Part shown: positions 45,701 to 52,762 of the stretch, in pieces
Layout of the letters: every line of letters starts with the position of its first letter
How positions within the stretch are numbered: the stretch's first letter is position 1
Assembly (NCBI GenBank): GCA_946413585.1
Contig: CAMKLG010000001.1
Location: forward strand, 53,906-117,905
Origin: an uncultured Bacteroidales bacterium
Lineage (GTDB): Bacteria; Bacteroidota; Bacteroidia; Bacteroidales; WCHB1-69
Direction of reading: 5' to 3'
Length of the DNA: 64,000 nt
Program-made: the position numbers and the translations under genes
The notes under the pieces: generated by a model
Databases searched by the model: none
Seen by the model: only the letters and a program-made list of their open reading frames with translations
Told to the model about the DNA's origin: nothing

Positions 45701-47056
45701 TGCGATATTGTCAGGGGCTTTTGCCACCTGCGCACGGAATTTGGACACGATGGTCTGACTCATATCCAACTCCGTGTCGGTCTGGTTGAAACTGTCAAGC
45801 AAAGCGCGTTGGCTCTCGGTGCAGATGTCGATGTCGTGCAGGAGAGTCTGGCTTAGGAAGCCCTCCAGAACCGCCTCGTAACTCTCCATGAATTGGTCAA
45901 TCAATGTCTCGGAGTATTCGTTGGCGCTGTATTCCGCTTTGATATGATATTTTTTGCCGACATAGAAAGCCATCAGATAGAACGAGACGCCCTCGTTGTG
46001 CTTGCGGAGCTGTATGGCCTCCATGGGTTTGCCCATCAGTTCGGTGTAATCAAGGAGGAGCCCATGCCATGCAAAGATGGAGTTGGTTTGCAGGTTGAGG
46101 TCGTTCATGATGTCGGTATAAGAATAGATGTCGTGTTTGCGGGCACCGATCATCTGTTCCTCGCCGGCTTTCAGGAAATCAAGCACAGTGGTCTCTTCCG
46201 TGAACTTGGCATAAACAGGCAACGTCTTCACCGTCATGCCCACGGAGTGTTGGAACTTCGGATCCGTGCGGCCGTTGAAAACCGTGGTGAACAGCGATTC
46301 CTGGTCGTTGTTGTACTTGGCCAACAGAAAAGAATATGCCGACGTGAAGAATGTGCTTTTTTTGATTCCGTTGGTCTTGCAGAAGGCATCCACCCGATCC
46401 ATGTCGATGCCGAGAACGCGGAGTTTTTGGGCATCCGCGTGTTCGGGAATCTCCAAATCGGGCATAAGCTGGGTGAACGTGTCGCCGCAGTCGAAGTTTT
46501 GGGCATACCACTGTTTGCCCTCCTCGAAAGCAGGTGTTTTGCGCATCTCGGCTTCGGCAAGGGCGAATTCCTGCATCGACATCTCCTCGGGAGCAAGCGT
46601 GCCGCCGTTGTATGCCGTCTCCACATCACAAATAATAATATGGTACGAGGAACCGTCGCTGATGATATGATGCATGTCGAAAAACCAATAGACATGATCT
46701 GCATCACGCATCACTTTGGTATGAAACAGCCTGCCACCATGGAGTTGGAAAGGCTCAATGAATTTTTTCTTCTCAGCCTCGAGATCCGTAAAACTTGAAA
46801 CCTGAAACTTGAAACTTGAAACCTCATCCGTGTCGATGGTCTGCAAAGGCTCTCCCTCTTCACTCAACTCAATGCGTGTGAAAAAAACAGGATGAGCCTG
46901 TATCGTCGCCTCTATGGCACGACACAACCGGTCAGCATCAATACTGCCGTCAAAAACATAAAGAAACGGAAGATTATAAAAAACCTCGTTTTCATGATGT
47001 ACGCACTCGGCATAAATACCTAATTGCGACTGTGACAAAGGAGCAATGTTCTTCAT
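39770..47056 (-). CDS. dimodular non-ribosomal peptide synthetase C-A-T-C-A-T-reductase
   Basis: 2428 residues. Domains by residue: C1 1-430 (H129-H-I-I-S-D-G), A1 435-925 (L-Y-T-S-G-T-T-G-T-P-K-G, Y-R-T-G-D), T1 about 935-1005 with Ser967 in G-L-T-S-I, C2 1025-1440 (H1153-H-L-I-F-D-G), A2 1445-1945, T2 1950-2025 with Ser1988 in L-G-G-T-S-L. The terminal NAD(P)H thioester reductase runs 2060-2428 (G-A-T-G-Y-L-G 2071-2077; Y2226-V-H-S-K). A starter C domain points to N-acylation, and the reductase to release as aldehyde or alcohol. By-eye A-codes (DAMFLGLVCK; DAMFAGGIFK) suggest bulky or aliphatic residues. Residues 80-89 are encoded by a heptamer tract. No thioesterase or phosphopantetheinyl transferase gene lies in the window. 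Confidence 0.95.
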   Translation of the reverse strand: MKNIAPLSQSQLGIYAECVHHENEVFYNLPFLYVFDGSIDADRLCRAIEATIQAHPVFFTRIELSEEGEPLQTIDTDEVSSFKFQVSSFTDLEAEKKKFIEPFQLHGGRLFHTKVMRDADHVYWFFDMHHIISDGSSYHIIICDVETAYNGGTLAPEEMSMQEFALAEAEMRKTPAFEEGKQWYAQNFDCGDTFTQLMPDLEIPEHADAQKLRVLGIDMDRVDAFCKTNGIKKSTFFTSAYSFLLAKYNNDQESLFTTVFNGRTDPKFQHSVGMTVKTLPVYAKFTEETTVLDFLKAGEEQMIGARKHDIYSYTDIMNDLNLQTNSIFAWHGLLLDYTELMGKPMEAIQLRKHNEGVSFYLMAFYVGKKYHIKAEYSANEYSETLIDQFMESYEAVLEGFLSQTLLHDIDICTESQRALLDSFNQTDTELDMSQTIVSKFRAQVAKAPDNIAVVYKDKRFTYKELDEISDRIAAYIHGKGLHEEDVVSVLIPRCEWMPIVSLGVLKAGCAYQPLDPTYPSERLNFMMQDASVKLLIADPELRGIVDQYTGEVLSINDIPQLPAPNADLTACMPKPESLFIMLYTSGTTGTPKGCQLEHRNLVAFCEWYQRRFNLTPSCKVTAYASYGFDANMMETYPCLTGGATLYIIPEELRLDMIALNEYFEQEQITHGFMTTQVAYQFATSIENHCLHYLLTGGEKLAPLTPPTNYTLANLYGPTESTVCITSFDVTKPMKDIPIGSALDNVKLYIVDKAGHRLPVGVAGELWVAGPQVSRGYLNRPEKTAEVYIDNPFDSSEKYAHIYRTGDIVRYLPDGNIQFVGRKDGQVKIRGFRIELKEVEGVILQFPGIKDATVQAFDEEGGGKFIAAYIVADEQIDIEALNNFIMEEKPPYMVPAVTMQIDRIPLNQNQKVNKKALPKPEKKAAAAEVESNVPMNILEEELHEIVAGIVGTKDFGVTTVFGYVGLTSISAIKLAVQLNKKYGITVDSKSLVKTGNIQTIENQILNQLLNAPAPAPAQAATNPDDTQPKNAPLSYAQMGVYVDCMKQPTATVYNIPTLIRFSKDTDVPLLEKSIETLVNAHPQFFVHFDSEAGEIVQIVDKNQPISLTKSQLSEVELEKYKVEFVRPFNLRQGPLYRMEIVTTEQNVCLLADVHHLIFDGGSLDLFLNQLCDLMNGKEIEAEAISYAGFVTDEKAAENTPSYNEAKNFFNQRLGNVEGVTEVPTDLTNPLEQGTVSEVFCKMDFNAIEDFCKKNNLSPAHLTLAAVFYALSRFTNNEQICITTISNGRSDLRISNTTGMFVNTLALSAQIGEQKVMDFLKETSQNFDETLTHEKYPFAQIAADYDLSAEILFAYQMGVINQYVIKGQKLEIESLELDTPKFRIAFYIQEEEGVPGVMVEYDNGRYSHELMQSLAQSVSNAAKAFVQHPEMALQRVSLLDAEQTALLDSFNQTDVPYDDTQTIVSLFRRQAQLTPDNMAVVYHDHKYTYREVDEISERIAGYIFAQGLGNEDIVSVLIPRCEWMAIVSLGVLKAGCAYQPLDPSYPAERLNFMMQDASAKLLIADEELRPIVNEYEGKVLLTKDIDTLPVVAPVKVEITPSSLFIMLYTSGSTGTPKGCQLEHGNLVAFCHWYQRHYGLTAADRVAAYASYGFDACMMDMYPALTCGACVHIIGEDIRLNLPDLNDYFNAQGITHSFITTQVGYQFVTNVENHSLRCFAVGGEKLSALNPPTTYKMYNGYGPTECTIFTTNYWVKDYELDIPIGKPLDNLRLYIVDKQFNRLPLGAAGELWVTGPQVSRGYLNRPEKTAETYLKNPFSDDPKHARVYRTGDIVRYLPDGNIQFVGRKDGQVKIRGFRIELKEVEAVIRQFPGIKDATVQAFDYENGGKFIAAYIVSDQQVDIKALNAFIGERKPPYMIPASTMQIDSIPLNQNQKVNRKALPTPVMQASDREYVAPANDTEALFCRIFSEVLSMDKIGANDSFFDLGGTSLMVTRVIIEADKAGMHVAYGDVFANATPRKLAALVSGSATVTTDDDDITKFDYSGINNLLSNNTLDSFRKGERQSLGNVLLTGATGYLGIHVLQELIQSDAENIYCLVRDKNMDGAEHRLKTLLFYYFESTYDELFGKRLHIILGDVTNDLTALVQAKIDTVFNCAAVVKHFSEGTEIEDVNIGGAQRCVDLCLKTGARLIHISTYSTSGLNVNDTMAPDHVFTEQRLYDGQYLGNQYVHSKFLAERIVLQSIVDKGLSAKVIRVGNLAARTSDGEFQINFTTNSFMGRIKVYNMLGCFPYSLYESKVEFSPIDETAHAIILLSSTPKECCVFHAYNSHTQFLGDVLSGFNNLGTDIRLVEDEEYNATMESAGNDPQKAKTLSSMLAYQDMAHGMRVKQVVVSNPYTTQVLYRLGFKWSPTTWDYVDRMLSAISGLGFFD
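46792..46826 (-). repeat. heptamer tract, AACTTGA type, inside the NRPS C1 domain
   Basis: The five 7-bp units (AACTTGA, AACCTGA, AACTTGA, AACTTGA, AACCTCA on the plus strand) encode S-S-F-K-F-Q-V-S-S-F at residues 80-89, in a loop between two conserved segments. The reading frame is intact. Confidence 0.9.
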
Positions 47057-47118
47057 ATTTGATGTTTTATTATTATTCTTGATTACTTGGCTATGGATTT
47101 ATGACGTAGGACCACCCC

Positions 47119-47141
47119 CTCAACCTTAAACCTTAAACCTT
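47119..47141 (+). repeat. heptamer tract, CCTTAAA type, at the end of the beta-barrel gene
   Basis: Units CCTCAAC, CTTAAAC and CTTAAAC. The TAA stop of the leftward beta-barrel gene lies in it. Confidence 0.8.
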
Positions 47142-48482
47142 CTTCTTATCATTCCACGTGGTGGTGAAGAAAGTCGGGGTGACGGTCAGCATCAACCAGC
47201 CCCAATGCAAGCGACGCTTGTCGGTTGTGTTTTGGAGGACTTCCATTGTCTTGGTGCCGCGCATGTAGGAATAGCCAGCCGTCAGAGTGACAAAATTCGC
47301 GAAAGTATAAGCTACGCTAAGGTCAATATCATGGCCTAATGCTTTGTTCATTTTTTCTTGTTGGTATTTAAGGTCAGCAGCGATGGCGTAAAAGTGGTAA
47401 GCGGCGTTGATTGTCAATCCCTGAACCGGGCTGACGTTGCCACCGACATAGAGGTTTTGCAAACCGGGAGAGAAGTTGTGCACATAGTTGTCAAAATAGA
47501 AAAACTCCATGGCACCGTAAAAATCGTGGTGAGAACCGAACAAGGGAGTGAACGCTCTAGCCTCTTTATGATATATAAGGCCTAAATTGCCATTCGTCGT
47601 GACGGGGAACTGGTCACCACTCAGGTAATCGTATCCCGTATAAAGGTTATAAATCTCGTTCGGTGTGACGGTGGCCTTGGCACTTCCCATAAAGGCGTTC
47701 AACTTGACCCCGTGTTCCTCTCTACCCATTTGATAATAGAAAGAACCTTCCAAATTGACGATGCTGGGGTTTAATGTCAGGTATGTGCCGAAAAGTTGTT
47801 GGAAGAAAGTTTTGTTAGGCTCATCATATTTTTTGCTCTGCACCCCGATATTCATGCCGAGCAAGGAGATCCCGAAGAAGTTTTTCGGCGTGTTGTAGTG
47901 GTACCACAGCGTTTGCATGGTCTTGTAGGGCTGAATACCATCAGAATAGTAGCTGAGACCGGTGGTAATGTTTTCTGCATTTTGATTGTAGGCCAGGATT
48001 ACATGGATTTTGTGACCATACCCCTCGAAGCCCAACTTGATGGCGTCGTGGGTGGGCGCGGTCATGGTCCAGTCATCGTAACCCAAGATACGCTCGTCGT
48101 CGTATTCAAGAGTTTGACGACCTATTTTGGTGAAAAGACCGGTCTTGTTGTGTTTCATCGTGAGCCAGCCTTCAGAGAGATTCAAAGTGCCGCCCGCCTG
48201 TCCCCATACGCCGGAGAACTGCGGTGAGAGACGTATCTCCAACCAGTCGGACCGCTTGTATCCGAGGTTGAGCCGATACTGCCCCATGATAAAATGGGCT
48301 CTTCCTTCCTGTCCTTCGCCATCCGCGTCGTCATATCCGCCCACGCGAATCTCTCCACGGGTGTTCAATTTGGCGTCAATCGTGAATTCATTGTCCGCCA
48401 CCTGTGCCAATAATCCGGAATACGCACACACGGCGGCTAACAGGAATAACCACCGTGCAGCGTTAAAATGAAACTTGTGCAT
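47133..48482 (-). CDS. outer-membrane beta-barrel, alginate-export (AlgE-like) family
   Basis: 449 residues with a signal peptide (cleavage after G-L-L-A-Q). The sequence has regular alternation of amphipathic strands ending in aromatic residues, the layout of an 18-strand-like porin. The early block R-G-E-I-R-V-G-G-Y and the motif R-Q-T-L-E-Y-D-D-E-R-I-L-G fit the Alginate_exp family, where R-Q-x-x-x-Y-G-x-x-R is conserved. These proteins pass charged polymers or small solutes over the outer membrane. Here it lies between a STAS gene (2-bp gap) and the NRPS gene (76-bp gap), so export of, or support for, the NRPS product is a possible but unproven role. The stop codon is in a heptamer tract. 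Confidence 0.75.
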   Translation of the reverse strand: MHKFHFNAARWLFLLAAVCAYSGLLAQVADNEFTIDAKLNTRGEIRVGGYDDADGEGQEGRAHFIMGQYRLNLGYKRSDWLEIRLSPQFSGVWGQAGGTLNLSEGWLTMKHNKTGLFTKIGRQTLEYDDERILGYDDWTMTAPTHDAIKLGFEGYGHKIHVILAYNQNAENITTGLSYYSDGIQPYKTMQTLWYHYNTPKNFFGISLLGMNIGVQSKKYDEPNKTFFQQLFGTYLTLNPSIVNLEGSFYYQMGREEHGVKLNAFMGSAKATVTPNEIYNLYTGYDYLSGDQFPVTTNGNLGLIYHKEARAFTPLFGSHHDFYGAMEFFYFDNYVHNFSPGLQNLYVGGNVSPVQGLTINAAYHFYAIAADLKYQQEKMNKALGHDIDLSVAYTFANFVTLTAGYSYMRGTKTMEVLQNTTDKRRLHWGWLMLTVTPTFFTTTWNDKKKV

Positions 48483-48484
48483 TG

Positions 48485-48787
48485 TTACTGGATTTCAAAA
48501 ACACCATCTAATTTGGTCATCTTGAAGACCTGCATCACATCGGGACAGATATTCTTCAACAGCATTTTGCCGCCCTTCGCTTCCACTTCCTTTCTGATTT
48601 TCAAAAAGATACGAAGTCCTGAACTGCTGATAAACGGCATTTTCTCACAATCGAGAACGATGGTTTGATCCGCATGTTCAAGCAGCGGGGTGATGGTCTC
48701 AGAAATCTGCTGTGCAGCAACGGTGTCTAATCTCCCGTCAAATGTGGCAATGATTTGATTGCCTGCTTCTGTAATTGTAATGTCCAT
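48485..48787 (-). CDS. STAS-domain anti-sigma-factor antagonist
   Basis: 100 residues, one full STAS domain. The beta-strand start M-D-I-T-I-T-E-A-G, the D-G-R-L-D motif and the phosphorylation loop F-I-S54-S55-S56-G-L-R match SpoIIAA/RsbV proteins, in which a Ser is phosphorylated by a HATPase anti-sigma kinase and dephosphorylated by a SpoIIE/RsbU phosphatase. A matching phosphatase with fused HATPase lies at 53470-55527. It begins the probable STAS, beta-barrel, NRPS operon and has its own TATCTTTG box. Anti-anti-sigma function is by homology. Confidence 0.88.
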   Translation of the reverse strand: MDITITEAGNQIIATFDGRLDTVAAQQISETITPLLEHADQTIVLDCEKMPFISSSGLRIFLKIRKEVEAKGGKMLLKNICPDVMQVFKMTKLDGVFEIQ

Positions 48788-48905
48788 ATTCTTTGGGGTT
48801 TTGTATTAATATTGTCAACTTTCACCTATATTATATTAATATTATCATCTTTCATCAATTCATCGCCCCCTCATCGCCCCATTCTCTACAGATTTTTTCA
48901 AGCCG

Positions 48906-48913
48906 CAAAGATA
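48906..48913 (-). promoter_or_regulatory. -7 promoter box TATCTTTG for the STAS/beta-barrel/NRPS operon
   Basis: It fits TAnnTTTG on the minus strand and gives a leader of about 110 bases. I see no other good -7 box upstream of the beta-barrel or NRPS genes. Confidence 0.65.
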
Positions 48914-48940
48914 CAATTTTTTATTCGAAAAGTATAGAAT

Positions 48941-49396
48941 ATGTTTAATAAAATAAATTTGACCATTAAAAGAGAAAAAAAAAAGAACATCCCCTTGTTT
49001 TTCAACATCTCATACAAAACGTTGTTGATGTTTTTCAAAAAAAATCGTAAAGAAGATTTAATATTTTTGCCCCCCGTGTTGTTTTCTTTTGCTTTTTGCC
49101 TGTTGCAGTGTTGTTTTCTTGTCGCGCAATTCCAACTGTCAAAAGAGCGCGTTGGTGCCATATTCTCCAAAGGCAGTGAATATTCCAGAATGAACAGCTA
49201 TATCCAAAAGCTCCGTCTGGAATATGCCGCCAAACTGCTTATTGAACAACCCGACAAAAGTATTAAACAGATAGCCACCGAATGCGGCTTCAGCAGCCAT
49301 ACCTACTTCAGCGGTTGTTTCCGCCAACACTTCGATATCAGCCCCACGGATTTTCGCCTGAACATATCCCAGCAGGAAACGGAAAACGCCGGATAA
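48941..49396 (+). CDS. short AraC-type DNA-binding protein with one hydrophobic segment
   Basis: 151 residues. The C-terminal 80 residues form a whole AraC-type double HTH: a first HTH (I-Q-K-L-R-L-E-Y-A-A-K-L-L), the linker helix, and the second HTH with S-I-K-Q-I-A-T-E-C-G-F-S-S-H-T-Y-F-S-G-C-F-R-Q-H-F and P-T-D-F-R. Before it lie a basic stretch and one hydrophobic segment (L-P-P-V-L-F-S-F-A-F-C-L-L). The effector or sensor domain usual in the family is absent, so it may be a truncated regulator or a membrane-anchored one. The start is uncertain; a shorter start further in would still contain the HTH. Four direct repeats lie immediately downstream. Confidence 0.6.
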   Translation: MFNKINLTIKREKKKNIPLFFNISYKTLLMFFKKNRKEDLIFLPPVLFSFAFCLLQCCFLVAQFQLSKERVGAIFSKGSEYSRMNSYIQKLRLEYAAKLLIEQPDKSIKQIATECGFSSHTYFSGCFRQHFDISPTDFRLNISQQETENAG

Positions 49397-49401
49397 GCGG
49401 C

Positions 49402-49482
49402 TGTAGATTTCGTCTTAAAGGTATGTAGATTTTGTCTTAAGGCTTTAAACCTTGTCCTTTTTTATTATAAATCTTGTCTTTT
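49402..49482 (+). promoter_or_regulatory. four operator-like direct repeats at 20-22 bp spacing
   Basis: Copies start at 49402 (TGTAGATTTCGTCTTAA), 49424 (TGTAGATTTTGTCTTAA), about 49444 (TTTAAACCTTGTCCTTT) and 49466 (TATAAATCTTGTCTTTT). The TGTCTT cores are spaced 22, 20 and 22 bp, near two helical turns. They lie between an AraC-type gene and the -7 box of the FISUMP gene. AraC-type proteins typically bind half-sites about 21 bp apart. Confidence 0.7.
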
Positions 49483-49518
49483 CGTTAGGCTAGCGGTTTT
49501 TCGTAAAAATTGATTTTC

Positions 49519-49526
49519 TATTTTTG
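49519..49526 (+). promoter_or_regulatory. -7 promoter box TATTTTTG for the FISUMP protein
   Basis: It fits TAnnTTTG, 50 bp before the ATG and about 37 bp downstream of the last direct repeat. Confidence 0.7.
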
Positions 49527-49576
49527 CGGCCGAAAACGCCTGAAGAATTAACGAGATTTTTTATTTATATACCTTT

Positions 49577-50548
49577 ATGAAACACTTTTTTATTGTTACT
49601 TTTTTATTATTGTGCGGCATGTCTGCGGCTACTTTGTGTGCGCAGCCGCAGACCGTACGCGCACTGTCTTCCTCAGGCGTCACCACGGCGGACGGCCATC
49701 TTTCAGCCGTCATGGGGCAACCGCTTTCCGGACGTTTTGCAACCGGCAACTATGAGCTCTCCCTTGGCGTGGTACAGGCGCAGTTAATGGTTGACTCCGT
49801 GTATGACGTGGTTACCTATAATGCGCCTTATCTGGAGAACAACCCGCCGCAAGCCGATCACGATTTTGTCCTCGGACCTCAAACGGAATCGCATGTGGAG
49901 TATATTTACCTCGTGAACGGTGGCATCTACAATTACGATTTGCTTCGGAAGCTCTTCCTGATTGTCTGCCCGCATCATTTGGGCGACCAGGCGAACATCT
50001 CTTATGAAATGTTGGAAGTTTCCGGTCACTGCTGGACCAAGCAGAACTTGCGCACTCCCGTCGCGGGCGCGATGGCTTATTCCAGTGAGCAGACCCCCAC
50101 TGCCCCCCAGGAATACGGCCTGCTCTACACGTGGCAAACGGCGTTGAACGGCACCTCAGCCGATGAAGACGGCTACGTGCAAGGCATCTGTCCTGCCCAA
50201 AACTGGCACCTCCCCGACGCAACGGAAATCAGCCGTTTGATGACGAATCCTGCCGACGCGCTCCGCAGCGTAGATGGCTGGATCACCCCCAACGGCAACA
50301 CCCACAGCACAGACTTCACCGCCTACCCCGCCGGACTCTACAACTCCACAATCCAACGTTTCGAAGGCTTTGGTTCAGAAACGGATTGGTGGATGGTGAA
50401 CGGCACCACCGTGAACGCAACCCCAACCAGACGCGTCCCAGCTTTACAAATCCCATATTACTGTGACTCCCCGATCATCGTCTCCCGCAACCCCAACGAC
50501 GCCATCAGCGTCCGCTGCGTGATGAAGAACATCTGGCCCGAAGAATAA
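49577..50548 (+). CDS. secreted FISUMP-domain protein
   Basis: 323 residues with a signal peptide (cleavage after L-C-A-Q). A short beta-rich segment typical of T9SS-cargo N-termini (S-S-G-V-T-T-A-D-G-H-L-S-A-V-M-G-Q-P) is followed by a FISUMP domain ('Fibrobacter succinogenes major paralogous domain'). Its marks are C-W-T-K-Q-N-L-R-T, G-L-L-Y-T-W-Q-T-A, G-I-C-P-x-x-W-H-L-P and the final S-V-R-C-V-M-K. The function of this C-type-lectin-like fold is unknown; it is common in secreted proteins of fibre-degrading bacteria. No sorting signal is visible. A second FISUMP gene follows 175 bp later. Confidence 0.85.
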   Translation: MKHFFIVTFLLLCGMSAATLCAQPQTVRALSSSGVTTADGHLSAVMGQPLSGRFATGNYELSLGVVQAQLMVDSVYDVVTYNAPYLENNPPQADHDFVLGPQTESHVEYIYLVNGGIYNYDLLRKLFLIVCPHHLGDQANISYEMLEVSGHCWTKQNLRTPVAGAMAYSSEQTPTAPQEYGLLYTWQTALNGTSADEDGYVQGICPAQNWHLPDATEISRLMTNPADALRSVDGWITPNGNTHSTDFTAYPAGLYNSTIQRFEGFGSETDWWMVNGTTVNATPTRRVPALQIPYYCDSPIIVSRNPNDAISVRCVMKNIWPEE

Positions 50549-50566
50549 CACCCCCAACAACCCTTC

Positions 50567-50683
50567 CAAAAAGGGCTGTAAGCCCGACCTATGTCAACCC
50601 AGGGAGAGCGAAGCGAGCCCTGGGACATGAAGGGCGAACGAAGCGAGCCCTGGGACATGAAGGGCGAACGAAGCGAGCCCGAG
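50567..50683. repeat. hairpins and 30-bp tandem repeat between the FISUMP genes
   Basis: GGGCTGTAAGCCC (50573-50585) and a CCCAGGG...CCCTGGG stem (50598-50624) are followed by two full tandem units of 30 bp (50611-50640, 50641-50670) and a partial third. The unit contains GAACGAAGCGAGCC. The units contain palindrome pieces like those at 61945-61989. Confidence 0.85.
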
Positions 50684-50723
50684 CCCTCATAATATCAAAG
50701 AACAACAAAAACCAAATACCAAT

Positions 50724-52735
50724 ATGAAAAAATTCCTTCTTATCATAGCCACAGTGCTATGCTGCGCGACGACAATATTCGCGCAAAACGACAAAATCAG
50801 CTACCAGGCCGTGGTACGCGACAGCGAGAACCGGCTGGTGGCCAACAAAACCGTCGATGTGCTGGTAAACGTGTATAACGGCTCCGAAAACACCGCCGTT
50901 TACACTGAGACGCACCAAGCAAACACCAACTTCAACGGCATGATCTCCCTACAGATTGGCGGCGGCACGTACGTCAGCGGCAACTGGAGTGACATCCACT
51001 GGAAGACCGCCAGGGTGACAACGAAAGTGACGATCGACAACGAAGCTCTCGGCACACTCGAGATGCCCGTCTCTGCGGTGCCTTACGCTCTGTATGCCGA
51101 CTCTGCGGCCAATGTGAACACGGAGCCCATCGCACAACAAATTCGCGATACAGCCAAAGTGTTGCGCCAGGAAATCGCCGTCACCAACGCCAACCTCGAG
51201 ACCCTCGGAAACCCGGGTGAACACCTTCAACACCCATGTGTGCGACACCGTGATGAACTGCGACGGCATTAAGACGATGCGCGACAGCATCCACACCAAC
51301 GATGCCAACATCCAACGCAACAGACAAGCGATTATCGACAGCACCGCGAGTGTCTTGGGCGCTTTGACCGACACAGCGAATGCCATCCGTACAAGCTTCC
51401 CTCCTTTCCCGACCAATGTCAGCGCATTTGTCAACGACGCCGGCTACATCACTTGTGACAGCTCTTGTATCACGAATCTGACAACTCAGGTAAGCAGGAG
51501 GCACCGGTGCATACACCGTTGATATCACGGGTCTCACCAGCGGCACCACCTACTATGTGAGCGCGTACGCCATCAACAGCGTGGCCACCGCCTACGGCGA
51601 CACCTTGTCGTTCACCACCCATGACACCATCCCGGTGGTGACCACCCTTGCTCCGACCAGTTTGGTAGATACGGGCGCTACCTTGAAAGGCAATGTGGTG
51701 TCTGACTGCGGTTCTGCGATAACGGAACGCGGATTCCGCTGGGGCAGACTCGATGAAGCGCAGGCTCATGATACTGCCGCAGCCCTCACCGGCGAATTCA
51801 ACGTTGTCCTCACCCAACTTACGGAACAAACCGACTACTTTGTGATTGCCTACGCCACCAACGGCACGGGCACGGCTTGGGGCGACACCGTGAAATTCAC
51901 CACTCCCGCCGCCGGCCCCGACTACTCCTGCTTTGTGACCAACGTAGGTAACAACGAAATTGTGGATCAGGAGACTGGTCGTATCATCAAAGTGAAAGAC
52001 CACCAAAACAACGAATACAAGATTGTGCAGATCGGCAGCCAGTGCTGGCTGGCATGGAACATGCGCTGCACAACCGCGCCGAATGGTCACAATATCGTGG
52101 TTCCAGGCAACACAAGTACTAAAGACTTTTCAAGCTACACCAGCAAGGTGGCCAAAGATCGTTTCGCTGGTTGTGACTCTTGCGGTCTGCTCTACAACTG
52201 GAATGCAGCAATGGATGTGTATAAATCCGGCTCGGCTGAAGTGTTGTCATCAGGGGCAGGTAACCAAGATGCCACTACTTCTTTCCAAGCCACTATTGGG
52301 ACCAACCATCGCGGCATTTGCCCGTTAGGATGGCATGTGCCGACTCCTGCTGAATGGGATGTACTGGAGAGCTATGTGGGTCAACATTATGCATGTGACA
52401 ACAACCCCACTTATGTTGCAAAGGCATTAGCATGGAACGAAGGATGGAATACTACTAATCTTTGGCAAACATGTGAGCCAGGTCGTGATCAAGAAACCAC
52501 TAATAATGCAACAGGTTTTTCAGCCCGTCCTCAAGGCCAATTCGCCAGTAGTTATCAATCCGAATCTACTTACGCTTATTTCTGGACAACTGAACAAAAG
52601 TTTGTTCAAACTTGGAGTAGAGCTGTGACACGTTCCATTTTTTACAGTAATCCAGATTTAGGTAAAGGAGGCCAATATGGAACATTCAAATATGTTGGAA
52701 ATTCCGTCCGTTGCGTCCGCAATGCGGAGAACTAA
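50724..52735 (+). pseudogene. second FISUMP-domain surface protein, frameshifted and internally deleted
   Basis: Three frames join into one product. Frame A (50724-51207) has a signal peptide (F-A-Q) and an N-terminal domain (K-I-S-Y-Q-A-V-V-R-D). An extra G in CTCGGAA near 51207 moves the reading to frame B (51208-51490), which continues as L-E-T-R-V-N-T-F-N-T-H-V-C-D and then T-N-D-A-N. Near 51495-51505 the reading passes to frame C. There the text starts in the middle of a beta-sandwich domain (G-G-T-G-A-Y-T-V-D), while the next copy of that domain is complete. About 60 residues of the first copy are thus missing. Frame C ends in a whole FISUMP domain (C-W-L-A-W-N-M-R, S-V-R-C-V-R-N). It is either a real pseudogene or an assembly error in a repeated gene. 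Confidence 0.8.
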
Positions 52736-52762
52736 GATATCGAAGAAAGGTTGATATGAGGG

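Noticed and set aside
40397..46798. Plus-strand open frames of up to 301 residues opposite the NRPS gene
   Set aside because: Antisense shadows; the NRPS frame has continuous conserved motifs through the same bases.
50611..50680. CRISPR array
   Set aside because: The 30-bp units are contiguous with no unique spacers, and no cas gene is present in the window.
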